Shown here: piece by piece, positions 1 to 9,074 of the stretch
Layout of the letters: each line of letters starts with the position of its first letter
Numbering within the stretch: the first letter of the stretch is position 1
Source: Vulcanimicrobiota bacterium
GTDB taxonomy: Bacteria; Vulcanimicrobiota; Xenobia; Xenobiales; JADMJV01
Assembly (NCBI GenBank): GCA_019637395.1
Contig: JAHBVR010000009.1
Coordinates: 1 to 64,000 of the forward strand
Length of the DNA: 64,000 bases
Direction of reading: 5' to 3'
Program-made: the position numbers and the translations under genes
Notes under the pieces: generated by a model
What the model saw: only the letters and a program-made list of their open reading frames with translations
What the model was told of the DNA's origin: nothing
The model's database searches: none

Positions 1-117
1 CCTCACCAGCCATGGGGAAGTAACCCGTCCCTTACCATCCTCTCGAAGGCGAAGCGCCGCACCTATACTGCAATCGGGTGCCGCCGTCCTCGGCCAGGTC
101 TTTTGATACTCAAGACG

Positions 118-345
118 CTAAGCTGCTTCCGAGAGTCCCGGGTCAAAAAAAAGCTCCCATATCTCACAGTCGAGCGCCCTACTCAAGGCCCTCAGCAGGT
201 AGCCACGCGGATTACAGCGCCTTCTCTCATAGCGATACACTGCATTTGCGGACTTACCGATCCGCTCACCCAACTCTTTCTGAGTCCAGTTTTTCGCCAA
301 ACGAAGTCGCTTGACCCCCACAAGGAATACGCCACTATTCGGCAT
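118..345 (-). CDS. XRE-family helix-turn-helix regulator (75 aa)
   Basis: A small DNA-binding protein that is almost entirely one Cro/CI-type helix-turn-helix. The segment LRLAKNWTQKELGERIGKS (about residues 14-32) is the classic first half, followed by the recognition helix around NAVYRYERRR. The residues WTQKELGERIG are typical of XRE domains. No effector domain or membrane segment is present, so it is either an autonomous repressor or a partner of a gene outside the window. A perfect inverted repeat lies about 80 bp upstream of its start (428-446) and could be its operator; that link is inference. Confidence 0.8.
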   Translation of the reverse strand: MPNSGVFLVGVKRLRLAKNWTQKELGERIGKSANAVYRYERRRCNPRGYLLRALSRALDCEIWELFFDPGLSEAA

Positions 346-427
346 TTAATCACAGTCCTCCCAACGATTCGTATGACTGCCTAATTGATTCTGTAGCCAA
401 GTTCGCTCGTTCAAGAGCCATCAGTCA

Positions 428-446
428 ATCGGCATTTTTTGCCGAT
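428..446. promoter_or_regulatory. Perfect inverted repeat, possible operator or hairpin
   Basis: ATCGGCA and TGCCGAT flank a five-T loop. The site lies in the 305-base gap (346-650) between the divergent XRE regulator and the phosphoesterase. It could be an operator or a short hairpin. I see no gene or other clear signal in the rest of this gap. Confidence 0.35.
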
Positions 447-650
447 CCGCTTCTTTCGATTTAGACAGCGCTCTCTTTTACCATTGGCGTTTCTACGAAA
501 TTTCTACAAGTGGAACTAAATTGTAAACATTTTGCATCAATATTGGTGTCGAGGCTCGGGGGGGGGGTTCGCAGGTCTCTGCCAATCCCCACCGCCAGAT
601 ATTACAAGTTTGCGCAGGTTCCAGGGGCCTCGCTCAGAAAACTCAGCAAA

Positions 651-1727
651 ATGCTGCGAACGTTACTCATCGGGGGACTTTTTTGGGCGTTGTGGGCCGG
701 AGCTCCGGCCGAGGAACTGCGATTGGTGCAGTTCAGCGATATACACTCAGGGGGGCCCCATTTCTGGTTGGAGGCGCTCCGGGAAGCCACGCAACAGGGC
801 CTGGCGCTGAAGCCACAGGCAATTTTATTGACCGGGGATCATGGCGACAACAGTCTGGACAAGAGTGAGTTCGACGCGCGCATCATGCTGGATATGCAGC
901 GCTGGCGCACGGCTCTGCAGGACTATCCGGGAGAGATTTTCATCACCCCGGGCAATGACGACGTGGGTCATAACTATCAAACCCAGACCTCTGATCTCAA
1001 AGCGCAGTGGCATGCTTTCCAGGAAACCTTTGGAGAGCGCAACTACCTGAATGAATTGGGTAACGGGCTCTCGCCAAGCCAGCTCGGCGGCATGCGCTGG
1101 CTCAGCCTCAACTCGCAGATTTTTTCGCCGCTAAACAAGACTCCCGAGGCTCCCGAGCAGGCCCGCCAGACCTTCGCCTGGCTCAAAGAAACCCTGGGCG
1201 TCTCCAAGCAAGCGGTGGTCATTCTCTGTCACATCGCCCCCAGCTGGGACCTTTACCTGGGCAAGCCAGGCTGGAAAGTGGAGTATCTGAAAGAGCTTGA
1301 GGGAGTGCTGGGCGACTATCCCGGCAAGGTGATGTTCGTCTGCGGGCATATGCACCGCAACCATGTGCAGGCTATGCGTCCGGCTCTTCCCATTCCGCTG
1401 CTGACGGCGGGCGCGCTGGCCACCAAATACGGTTATCAGCCCAACTGGCGCGATTATCGCTGGCAGGTCGACGAGACCGGGGTGGAACGAGTGGATTATA
1501 CGTTGCACTACATCCAACATCCCGAGTGGACCATCGATTACCATATCGAGCCGGACCAAATCGGCTATTTTCTCGATCGCCTGCGCGACGACCGCGATTT
1601 CTTTCGCCAGTATGTGTGCGACATCTATGGTCACTACGAAAAGTGGCAACAGAAAGTGGAAGATCCCGAGCAGCGCAAGGACGTGCTCGAGCAGTTCTGG
1701 GTGGACCCGGACGCTCCCCAACGATAG
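651..1727 (+). CDS. Secreted calcineurin-like metallophosphoesterase
   Basis: A 358-aa protein with an N-terminal signal sequence (MLRTLLIGGLFWALWAGAPA) followed by a calcineurin-fold phosphoesterase. The dimetal motifs are visible in order: FSDIH (D-x-H), LTGDHGDN (GD), GNDDVGH (GND), then CHIAP and CGHMHRNH (GHxH). Family members hydrolyse phosphomono- or diesters at a two-metal centre, and the signal peptide places this one outside the cytoplasm. The ATG at 651 is chosen because it begins exactly at the signal peptide; the frame stays open upstream to 510 but that part is not signal-like. The real substrate cannot be told from sequence. Confidence 0.8.
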   Translation: MLRTLLIGGLFWALWAGAPAEELRLVQFSDIHSGGPHFWLEALREATQQGLALKPQAILLTGDHGDNSLDKSEFDARIMLDMQRWRTALQDYPGEIFITPGNDDVGHNYQTQTSDLKAQWHAFQETFGERNYLNELGNGLSPSQLGGMRWLSLNSQIFSPLNKTPEAPEQARQTFAWLKETLGVSKQAVVILCHIAPSWDLYLGKPGWKVEYLKELEGVLGDYPGKVMFVCGHMHRNHVQAMRPALPIPLLTAGALATKYGYQPNWRDYRWQVDETGVERVDYTLHYIQHPEWTIDYHIEPDQIGYFLDRLRDDRDFFRQYVCDIYGHYEKWQQKVEDPEQRKDVLEQFWVDPDAPQR

Positions 1728-1735
1728 ACAGCCTG

Positions 1736-2163
1736 CCGGCCTTTACGTCCCCAGTTGCGCTCGGCAGCTCGGCGAAAGCCCCGATTCTCCAACCACAGGG
1801 CAGCCAGAAAAGGGGGGGCGCCGCCAACGCCCAACAGCCAGGAGCCAGGACCGCTAAGATACAGTTCCAATTGACTAACGCATCCGGCGGATCGGGATTG
1901 GATCCGGTGGGTCCCCCTCATCTTGAGGCCCCAGGGCAGGCGAGTTTCCCACTGGAACAAAGCCGGTGCTTCGATGGCGGTAACTGTCCAGAGCAGCGCC
2001 GGTTGTCCGGGTTGTTTGATGCGCACCCGGGAGCCCCACTCGCAAGGGTTCTAACAGCCCAAGGCGCCTCATGGTCGGAGTCCATTCCGGCCAGCGCGTG
2101 ATGTCGAGCGTCAACCTCCACACGACTTCGGCAGGGAATGGCGAAAGCGCTTGGATTTACCAT
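1736..2163 (-). pseudogene. Frameshifted SRPBCC/polyketide-cyclase-like protein
   Basis: Three minus-strand frames join into one plausible SRPBCC (START-fold) protein. It starts with MVNPSAFAIP (ATG at 2163), continues as PAEVVWRLTLDITRWPEWTP in a second frame, then as VRIKQPGQPALLWTV and ALFQWETRLPWGLKMRGTHR in a third. The motifs AEVVW, RWPEWTP, VRIKQPGQP and GTHRI fall in the order and spacing expected of the family. Two single-base insertions would explain the breaks, one near CCCTGCC (about 2134) and one at the GGGG run (about 2035). Either the gene is dead or the assembly has two indels. The true C-terminus runs close to the end of the phosphoesterase gene and is uncertain. Confidence 0.6.
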
Positions 2164-2197
2164 TTAGTTTGTGACAACAGCGTCCTGTCCGGCCTGG

Positions 2198-2485
2198 CTA
2201 GTCCTCGGGAAACTTCTCGATGTGTTCCTGGACGTGGACTTCGAGCTGGTCCATGGCGTCTTCATCGATTCCTTGGGAAGTGAAGCGTTCTTCGGGCACG
2301 GTGACGATGAGAGCGTCTTTGTCGTCGATGGGTTTTTCGGCGGCGGCGCGGCGTTGTTCGAGGGCGTGGGCCAGCTTCAAGACAAGCTTTGCGTGCCGCT
2401 CCGGGTCGGTTTCGCGCAGATTCGCGCTACGCGGGTCGCCGTCCAGCCACGCATGAGCCAGGCCCAAAAAATCAGGTTCATCCAT
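2198..2485 (-). CDS. Small acidic hypothetical protein (95 aa)
   Basis: A charged, soluble 95-aa protein starting MDEPDFLGLAHAWLDGDP, with a predicted helical middle (residues 25-52, rich in Arg/Ala/Glu) and an acidic C-terminus. I do not recognise a family. It lies 53 bp downstream of the coiled-coil HTH gene on the same strand and is probably cotranscribed with it. No signal peptide, metal motif or membrane segment is visible. Confidence 0.55.
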   Translation of the reverse strand: MDEPDFLGLAHAWLDGDPRSANLRETDPERHAKLVLKLAHALEQRRAAAEKPIDDKDALIVTVPEERFTSQGIDEDAMDQLEVHVQEHIEKFPED

Positions 2486-2538
2486 AGCCAGGCTTTCTCG
2501 CCCACTTCTCGTCCCTCCCCCCGCCGGAGCGCCCCGCT

Positions 2539-3228
2539 TCAGCTCGTCTTCTTGATACGCCAGACTTCGATGACCCGGCTGAACCAGCTGGACATCAAGC
2601 GCTCGCGCAACTCCTTCACTTCCTCTTGGAGCTTGACCGCCTGGAAGCTGCTCTCGATGACCTGCGAACGCATTTCTTCCAGTTTGAATTCGGTCATCAC
2701 CAGCTTGTCCTGGATTTCCTCCAGGCGAGTCTCGGCCAGGTGCGAGCGTTCCTGTTCTTCCGCGACATTGTCGCGCAGCAAGGTCTCGCGATCCTTACCT
2801 TCTTCGAGCATGCGCTTGCACACGGCCAATTCGGATTCCAGGTAGCCGATGCGCATCATGGCGGCTTCGTGGCGCGGCAGCGGGATCTGCATGGCGTAAG
2901 TTTCCGCGATCGGATCATCTCTTTTGACCGCCCGCAGGGTGGTACGCGAGGGTTCGATCTCCATGGACACGGCCGTCATCTCCATCGAGTGACTGAGACG
3001 GCGGCGATCTTTCCATTTTGAAAGGCGTTCAAGCTCCGTTTCGGGAATGCGCACTTCACCAGCCTGGTTTTCGATGGTGCGCAGTCGGCCCTGGCGGATC
3101 AGCCTGCGAATACGCCTGGGACTGGTTTCGGCTGCCTCTGCAAAGGCTCGGATCGACATGGGCCGACCCTTATTTTCTTGAATAGCATGCAACATAACGA
3201 GCATTTGTTCGCATGGAAGATTCTTCAA
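2539..3228 (-). CDS. MerR/excisionase-like HTH with long coiled coil
   Basis: A 229-aa protein. Residues ~23-70 form a winged HTH of the MerR/excisionase type (SIRAFAEAAETSPRRIRRLI followed by GRLRTIENQAGEVRIPETEL). A linker follows, then a long Glu/Arg-rich coiled coil from about residue 120 to 215. DNA binding at one end with a coiled coil at the other suggests a dimeric regulator or a nucleoid-associated structural protein. The TTG at 3228 or the ATG at 3204 could be the start; neither has a strong Shine-Dalgarno. It is followed by a small acidic protein. Confidence 0.6.
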   Translation of the reverse strand: MKNLPCEQMLVMLHAIQENKGRPMSIRAFAEAAETSPRRIRRLIRQGRLRTIENQAGEVRIPETELERLSKWKDRRRLSHSMEMTAVSMEIEPSRTTLRAVKRDDPIAETYAMQIPLPRHEAAMMRIGYLESELAVCKRMLEEGKDRETLLRDNVAEEQERSHLAETRLEEIQDKLVMTEFKLEEMRSQVIESSFQAVKLQEEVKELRERLMSSWFSRVIEVWRIKKTS

Positions 3229-3285
3229 CCTCTCGGGTAACGAAAATATGTTTTGCGCGGCCTAATCTGGGCACGATGAACGTTC

Positions 3286-6018
3286 ATGTCCCAAAAAAAA
3301 GAGCGCGGCGGTTGGAGTTTTCTCCTCCTCAAGGCCCTTCTAGACTTTGCTTATAAGGGTCCCTGGAAGGTCCTGACGCTGGCTGTACTGTTGTTTGTGG
3401 GCAGCCTGGCCTTATCGGCCGCCAAACTTGAGTTTCTCACCGACCGGGCCGCGCTGGTCGACCAGAACGAGAAATTCCGTGCTCTTTCGGACAAGTTCAA
3501 CCAGGAATTTCCCAACAACGAAGAGCTTTTGGTGGTGGTCGACGGGGGCACCACCGCCCAGCGCGAGAGCTTCGCCGACGAAATGGCTCGGCGGCTCAAA
3601 TCCAAGCCGGACCTTTACTCCGACATCTTCGTCAAAGTCGAACTGCCCTTCTTGCGCAAGCAGGCCCTGCAGTATCTGGATCTGGAGGATCTGATCAAGC
3701 TGCGCGATTCGCTGGCCAAGGCCCAGGGCATGGTTTCGGCCCTTTCTAACCAGGGAGACGTCGGTAAGCTGCTGGCAGCCACCAGCAAAGACCTGGAAGA
3801 AATGCTGCCGGTGCTCAACTCTATCCTGGGTCAACTGGTCAAGTCCCTGCAGACCCGCGGACGCTACCAATATGAGTCCCCCTGGGCCTCGGCTTTTTTC
3901 AACGCACCCGAGCAAGGAGGGGCCGAAGAAGGCCATGACATCCTCAAGGAAGCCACCCGGACCGCCTTCTATAACACCATGGCCAACGATCGCATCCATT
4001 TGATCCTGGCCCGGCCCACCGAAGACACCAGTGGGGCTATCAATTACCTGCGCCTGCTGGTGAAGCACCTCAAGCCGGCCTACCCGGAACTGAACATCGG
4101 TATCACCGGCGAAATGGTGCTTGATCAGGACGAGATGGAATCCTCTATCTCCGACTCGCTGCGGGCCACGCTGTGGTCGCTCGTTCTGGTCATCGTCATG
4201 TTCGCCGTCTCATTCCACAGCCCGTGGCGCCCCGCCATGGCGCTTTTCGCGCTGACCCTCTCGATGGGCTGGACCCTGGGTTTTACGACGCTGGCCATCG
4301 GCCATCTCAATCTGCTCACGGTCACCTTCGCCACCATGCTGATCGGCCTGGGCACTGACTTCGGCATTCATTTCATTTATGGCTATGAGGAAGAGCGGGC
4401 TAAAGGGCTGGAGCCCTACCAGGCCATGTACGAAACGATGAGCCATGCCGGGGTCGAGAACATGACCGGCGCCATCACCACCGCCATCGCCTTCTGGGCC
4501 ATTTGCCTGACGGATTTCCGCGGCGTGGCCGAACTGGGCATGATCGCCGGCACCGGCGTGCTTTTGAGCTTTCTGGCCATGGGCAGCGTACTGCCCGCCT
4601 TGATCTTTCTGCAGGAGAAGCGGCGCCAGCACGCGGCCAACGAAGAGCCGCGCCCGGCCTGGGCCTGGCTTCTATCCCTGCTGGAAGGCAGACTCATGGC
4701 TTACCCAGGCTTTGTGACCGCCTTTTGCGCGCTGTTCACGGGTTGGTCGCTGATCCACATGCCGGAAGTGACCTTCGACTACAATTTGCTGCACTTGCAA
4801 TCGCCCGCTCTACAATCGGTCCAGACGGAATTGAAGCTGATCAACGCGGAGAGCGGCGTGCTCTTCGCGGTGGCCCTGGCCGACGACATCCCTCACGCCG
4901 AGAAGCTCTCCCAGCAGTTCTCCGCCCTGCATTCGGTGGCCAAGGTGGAGTCGGTGGTGCCGCTGGTGCCTCAAGGCTATGCCCAGAAAGCCCCGGTGCT
5001 GCGCCAGATCGTGGCCCTGATGGCCAAGATCCCCCTGCCCAATCCGGGCGACGCGGCCCAAAGCGGCACCGGCAAAGGCCTGATGAAGATGGCAGACGGC
5101 TTTATGCTGTTAGAATCGACCTTCCGTGAAGCTTACCCGCGCCTGATCCGCTCACCCGATCCCAAGGTGCGCGCCGAGGCCAGGGAGTTCAAGCAAGTGC
5201 TCGACACGCTCTTCGCTACTTTGCAAAAGATGGGCGCCGGTCCCATTTCCGACAGTGTGACCGCCTTCCAGGCCAACCTCTATGGAGATCTGCGCAGCAT
5301 GCTGGAGTTCATGAAAGAGCAGCGGGCCGATCAGCCGCTCTCTTTGCAGGCCTTGCCTGAGGCCATCAAGCTGCGCAGCCTGGGGAAGACCGGCAAGATT
5401 CTGCTACGTGTCTATCCCAAACGTAACCCCTGGGACCGCGACGAATTGCGCGTTTTCGTCGATCAGATCCAGAAGGTTGACCCTGGAGTTATTGGAACGC
5501 CGGTCATGGTCTACTATCATACCGAATCGCTCAAGCGGGCCTTCGAGCTGAGCGGACAGTATGCCCTGGGCGCCATCGCCATCATCTTGTTGATACATTT
5601 TCGCAATTTAAAGAATACTTTATTAGCCTTATTGCCGAAGGTCGTGGGTGTGATTTGGATGTTAGGCTTGATGGCCTATTACCATGTGCAGTTCAACCCG
5701 GCCAATTTTATGGCTCTGCCCCTGATCCTGGGCATCGGGCTTATCTTTGGCGTGCATGTGGTGCACCGACTGCTGGAAAATCCCCACGAAGGTATCTTCA
5801 GTCACTCGACCGGTCCGGCCATCGCCCTCTCGGCCTGCGTGACCATGGCCGGCTTCGGCACGCTCATGATGGCCAAACACCAGGGGATCTCATCCCTCGG
5901 CTTTCTCATGACCGCCGGCGTAGGCGCCAATGTGATCACTTCGCTGGTGCTATTGCCCGCTTTTATGCGCCTGATCACCCCTCGCCAACCGGCCATTCTG
6001 GAACCCAGCGCGGAATGA
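3286..6018 (+). CDS. RND-superfamily exporter, MMPL/HpnN type
   Basis: A 910-aa inner-membrane protein with the RND/MMPL layout. It has one N-terminal transmembrane helix, a large periplasmic loop (about residues 45-280), five helices (about 285-450, with GTDFGIHFIYGYEEE in the conserved loop), one helix near 475, a second periplasmic loop, and five more helices at the end. Members of this branch move hydrophobic molecules such as hopanoids, lipids or glycolipids using the proton gradient. The MFS gene starts inside its stop codon (ATGA), so the two are translationally coupled. The substrate is unknown; no hopanoid genes are visible nearby. Confidence 0.8.
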   Translation: MSQKKERGGWSFLLLKALLDFAYKGPWKVLTLAVLLFVGSLALSAAKLEFLTDRAALVDQNEKFRALSDKFNQEFPNNEELLVVVDGGTTAQRESFADEMARRLKSKPDLYSDIFVKVELPFLRKQALQYLDLEDLIKLRDSLAKAQGMVSALSNQGDVGKLLAATSKDLEEMLPVLNSILGQLVKSLQTRGRYQYESPWASAFFNAPEQGGAEEGHDILKEATRTAFYNTMANDRIHLILARPTEDTSGAINYLRLLVKHLKPAYPELNIGITGEMVLDQDEMESSISDSLRATLWSLVLVIVMFAVSFHSPWRPAMALFALTLSMGWTLGFTTLAIGHLNLLTVTFATMLIGLGTDFGIHFIYGYEEERAKGLEPYQAMYETMSHAGVENMTGAITTAIAFWAICLTDFRGVAELGMIAGTGVLLSFLAMGSVLPALIFLQEKRRQHAANEEPRPAWAWLLSLLEGRLMAYPGFVTAFCALFTGWSLIHMPEVTFDYNLLHLQSPALQSVQTELKLINAESGVLFAVALADDIPHAEKLSQQFSALHSVAKVESVVPLVPQGYAQKAPVLRQIVALMAKIPLPNPGDAAQSGTGKGLMKMADGFMLLESTFREAYPRLIRSPDPKVRAEAREFKQVLDTLFATLQKMGAGPISDSVTAFQANLYGDLRSMLEFMKEQRADQPLSLQALPEAIKLRSLGKTGKILLRVYPKRNPWDRDELRVFVDQIQKVDPGVIGTPVMVYYHTESLKRAFELSGQYALGAIAIILLIHFRNLKNTLLALLPKVVGVIWMLGLMAYYHVQFNPANFMALPLILGIGLIFGVHVVHRLLENPHEGIFSHSTGPAIALSACVTMAGFGTLMMAKHQGISSLGFLMTAGVGANVITSLVLLPAFMRLITPRQPAILEPSAE

Positions 6019-7178
6019 GCAACGCCCTCAAGCGCATGCTGCTGGTCAACGTGGCCTGCATGGGCGGAGCCACCTTTTTCATTTATTTGAACGCCTATCT
6101 GCTGTCCCACGATCTTCAGGAATACCACGTCGGCCTGTGCGATGCGGGTTTTTGGATCATCTCGGTGCTTCTCCAGCCCTGGCTGGGCCCGCAATTGGAC
6201 CAGCGCGGCCGGGTCATTTTTTTGCGCTGGGGCCTGCTGCTGCTGATCGCGGCGGCGCTAGGCTACGCTTTCGTGCCTCCCCACGTGCACTACATCTTCC
6301 CCTTGCGCGTTCTGCAAGGCGCCGGTTTTGCACTCTACCTTACTTCGGCCTGGGCCTGGATCTCCGACCACGCTCCGCCCGAAAAAATGCACTCGATCTT
6401 TGGTATTTTCGGCGTATCCAGTCTGCTGGGCAGCATCATCGGACCGGTGGCCGCCAATATTATTCGCCATGACCAGCCGCCCTACGACGACAAACATGTC
6501 TTCCTGGCGGCGGCAGCTCTGCTGGGGGTGGCCCTGCTGGTTCTGCTGACCCTGCGCGACGCCCCTCGCGACATCGTCCAGGAAGAGGGCGAGTCGGCTT
6601 CCCTCTGGAGGCTGGCTCGCCGCCCCCACCTGCGCGGCCCGCTGGTGGGCTCGCTCAGCTTCGGCCTGGCGGTAGGCAGCCTGTTTGCCTTCGCGGCCGC
6701 CTACCTGCAATCGATCGGCGTCCAATCGGTGTCGGCTCTGTTCGTGGTGCTGACCCTGGTGGCGGGCGGCGGTCGAGCCTTCTGCGGCAGACTTTCCCAA
6801 CGCTTTGGAGCCTCGCCCCTGATCGCTCCCTGTCTGCTCTCGCTGGCTTTGGGCAGCGCCGGCTTGGGAGGGTTGCAGTGGCTCACCCAACCGCCCATGG
6901 CTCTGGTGCTGGCTATCGGAGGTGTAGCCGGGGTCGGCTACGGACTGGTCTATCCCTTGCTCAACGCCCTGGCCTATGAGCGTTTATCATCCCATGAGCG
7001 GGGCCGTGGCGTCAGCCTGGTGGCCGCCTGCATCGACCTGGGTAACGCCACCGGAGCCGCTCTGGCCGGGGTCATTGCCCATAAGTACGGAGAGGGGGAC
7101 ATGTTCTTGGCCATGGGCCTGCTGGTGGCTTTGACCGGCATCCTTTCCAAATTTTCGGACCGTCCCGGGCCATCATGA
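6015..7178 (+). CDS. Major facilitator superfamily transporter
   Basis: A 387-aa protein with about twelve hydrophobic helices and MFS-type features: the loop between helices 2 and 3 around PWLGPQLDQRGR resembles the DxxGRR signature, and helix 5 contains GSIIGPVAANI. The ATG at 6015 overlaps the RND stop as ATGA; the frame is open further upstream but out of step with any membrane topology. The following oxidase gene also overlaps by ATGA. Coupled translation of exporter, MFS protein and flavoenzyme suggests a shared substrate pathway, which is inference only. Confidence 0.8.
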   Translation: MSNALKRMLLVNVACMGGATFFIYLNAYLLSHDLQEYHVGLCDAGFWIISVLLQPWLGPQLDQRGRVIFLRWGLLLLIAAALGYAFVPPHVHYIFPLRVLQGAGFALYLTSAWAWISDHAPPEKMHSIFGIFGVSSLLGSIIGPVAANIIRHDQPPYDDKHVFLAAAALLGVALLVLLTLRDAPRDIVQEEGESASLWRLARRPHLRGPLVGSLSFGLAVGSLFAFAAAYLQSIGVQSVSALFVVLTLVAGGGRAFCGRLSQRFGASPLIAPCLLSLALGSAGLGGLQWLTQPPMALVLAIGGVAGVGYGLVYPLLNALAYERLSSHERGRGVSLVAACIDLGNATGAALAGVIAHKYGEGDMFLAMGLLVALTGILSKFSDRPGPS

Positions 7179-8302
7179 GGTATGAGGTGGTCGTATTGGG
7201 CGCGGGCATTAACGGCCTGGCCACCGCTTATTCCTTGAAGAGACAGGGCGTGAGCAAGCTGGCCGTGCTGGAACAGTTCCAGTTGGGCCACACCCAGGGC
7301 AGCTCGCACGGGCGCTCCCGCATCACCCGTTCCACTTACAGCACCCCGAAGTACGTGGAACTGATGCAACTGGTGCACGGTCGTCTGTGGCCGGCCTGGG
7401 AAGAAGCGGCCGGACATCCGCTGCTGCACAAGAACCCGGGCATCTTTTTTGGACCGGGCCTCGGGCATTATCAGGAGAGTCTGCGCGAGTTACCCTCAGT
7501 GCGAGTCGAGGAGATAGCCGCCGCGGAAGCGCGCCGGCGTTTCCCCCCCTTCCTTTTTCCCGACAGTCAGCGGGTGCTGGTCGACCACACCTGCGCGGTG
7601 GTGGCGGCCGACCGCACCATGCGCTTCCTGGCCGGCCAACTGCATGATCACGTGCTGGAGAATTGCCAGGTGCAATCCATCGATCAGGGGCCGCAGATCT
7701 TCCTGAACACGACCCGGGGTGGCATCGAATGCGAGCGCCTGGTGGTTACGGCCGGGCCCTGGACTTCCCGGCTGCTCCCCGGGCTCAAGCCAAATCTTCG
7801 GCCCGCCCACCAGGATGTCGGTTACTTCGAAATCGAGGCTTCCGGCCGGGTGGGGGATTTTCCCGTGTGGGTCTATGCCGGGGAACAGGCGGACGACAGC
7901 TTTTACGGCTTGCCCGAATTTGAACGCGCCGGGGTGAAGCTGGCCCGCCATCGCACCGGTCCCCACGGCGATGACCCGGATCGCGCCATCGGCGAGGTGC
8001 TGCCCCCGGCGGCGGCCGCCGATCTGCAAAACTTTGTCACCCGCCAATGGTCGGGCACGGCCCGACTGGTGGGCTACGATGCCTGTATCTACACCAATAC
8101 CTGCAGCGAAGACTTTATTCTTGACCATCTGCCCGAGGACCCCCGAGTGGTGGTGGGCGCCGGCTTCTCCGGCCACGGTTTCAAGTTCGCTCCCCTGACC
8201 GGCCAGGTGCTGGCCGAACTGGCGCTCTTTGGCCGCACCAGTTTTCCCGAATTCGAGCGCCATCGCCAGGCCTTCGGCTTCGCAACGGCGGTATGCTGGT
8301 AG
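7175..8302 (+). CDS. FAD-dependent oxidase, monomeric sarcosine oxidase / SolA-like
   Basis: A 375-aa flavoenzyme of the DAO superfamily. The dinucleotide motif VVVLGAGINGLATAYSL opens the protein. It is followed by QGSSHGRSRITRSTY, which matches the SSHG.SR.IR segment of monomeric sarcosine oxidase and N-methyltryptophan oxidase. C-terminal VVGAGFSGHGFKFAPL is the second FAD-contact region. The cysteine that covalently holds FAD in sarcosine oxidases usually lies near the end of this region (xxCxY); here CIYTNTCSEDF (around residues 306-316) is the comparable part. It presumably oxidises an N-methyl or secondary amino acid. It overlaps the MFS gene upstream and the RNA ligase follows after one base. 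Confidence 0.8.
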   Translation: MRYEVVVLGAGINGLATAYSLKRQGVSKLAVLEQFQLGHTQGSSHGRSRITRSTYSTPKYVELMQLVHGRLWPAWEEAAGHPLLHKNPGIFFGPGLGHYQESLRELPSVRVEEIAAAEARRRFPPFLFPDSQRVLVDHTCAVVAADRTMRFLAGQLHDHVLENCQVQSIDQGPQIFLNTTRGGIECERLVVTAGPWTSRLLPGLKPNLRPAHQDVGYFEIEASGRVGDFPVWVYAGEQADDSFYGLPEFERAGVKLARHRTGPHGDDPDRAIGEVLPPAAAADLQNFVTRQWSGTARLVGYDACIYTNTCSEDFILDHLPEDPRVVVGAGFSGHGFKFAPLTGQVLAELALFGRTSFPEFERHRQAFGFATAVCW

Positions 8303-8303
8303 C

Positions 8304-9074
8304 ATGCTTAAATATCCGCGCACTCCCCATCTGGAAGGCTCGGGCATCCAGCCGGGAGACGACCCGGCTACAACGGATTTCTCCGTGCTGGCCGGCCGCT
8401 TGATCGTGGTCGAAGAAAAGTTGGATGGAGCCAATGCCGGGCTTTCCTTCAACGAGGAAGGGGAGATGCGTCTGCAGAGTCGGGGCCACTACCTGGATGG
8501 AGGTGCCCGCGAAAAGCACTTCGCGCTTTTCAAGACCTGGGCCAGCGTGCATCAAGGAGCGCTGTGGGAGCGCCTGGGTTCGCGCTATTTGATGTATGGC
8601 GAGTGGCTCTACGCCAAGCACACGATTTTTTACGATCGCCTCCCTCATTATTTCTGTGAGTTTGATATCTGGGACCGCCTGGAGGGAGTCTTTCTGGATA
8701 CTTCTCGGCGGCGAGCTCTGTTGGAAGGCTTGCCGGTCGTGTCCGTGCCGGTGCTCTACGCGGGGTTGGCGCCGCCCGGGTTGCTCGACTGGTTAAAAAA
8801 TTCCCTGTATAAGAGTGAGGACTGGTGGCTGCGCCTGCGCGAGCTGGCTCTGGAATTGCGCCTGAATCCGGAGCGGATCGGCCGCGAGACCGACCCCAGT
8901 CCGCTGAGCGAGGGGCTCTATATCAAGGTGGAGGAACAGGGGCAGGTGCTCGAGCGCTATAAATTCGTGCGTTCCAGCTTTCTCACCAGCGTGCTCGACA
9001 GCGAGAGCCACTGGTTGGATCGCCCCATCGTGCCCAACCAGCTGGCTCCCGGAGTGGATTTGTTCGCGTGTTGA
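8304..9074 (+). CDS. RNA ligase (nucleotidyltransferase-fold)
   Basis: A 256-aa ATP-dependent RNA ligase. All the nucleotidyltransferase motifs can be read: motif I EEKLDGAN with the adenylylated lysine at K39, motif III YGEWLYAKH (98-106), motif IV EGLYIKVEE (203-211) and motif V RYKFVR (219-224). The size fits a stand-alone ligase core without a large C-terminal domain. The ATG at 8304 is selected because the ligase fold starts there. The next gene, an HD-Pnk end-healing enzyme, begins 7 bp before this stop. Together they can in principle heal and seal broken RNA. Confidence 0.85.
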   Translation: MLKYPRTPHLEGSGIQPGDDPATTDFSVLAGRLIVVEEKLDGANAGLSFNEEGEMRLQSRGHYLDGGAREKHFALFKTWASVHQGALWERLGSRYLMYGEWLYAKHTIFYDRLPHYFCEFDIWDRLEGVFLDTSRRRALLEGLPVVSVPVLYAGLAPPGLLDWLKNSLYKSEDWWLRLRELALELRLNPERIGRETDPSPLSEGLYIKVEEQGQVLERYKFVRSSFLTSVLDSESHWLDRPIVPNQLAPGVDLFAC

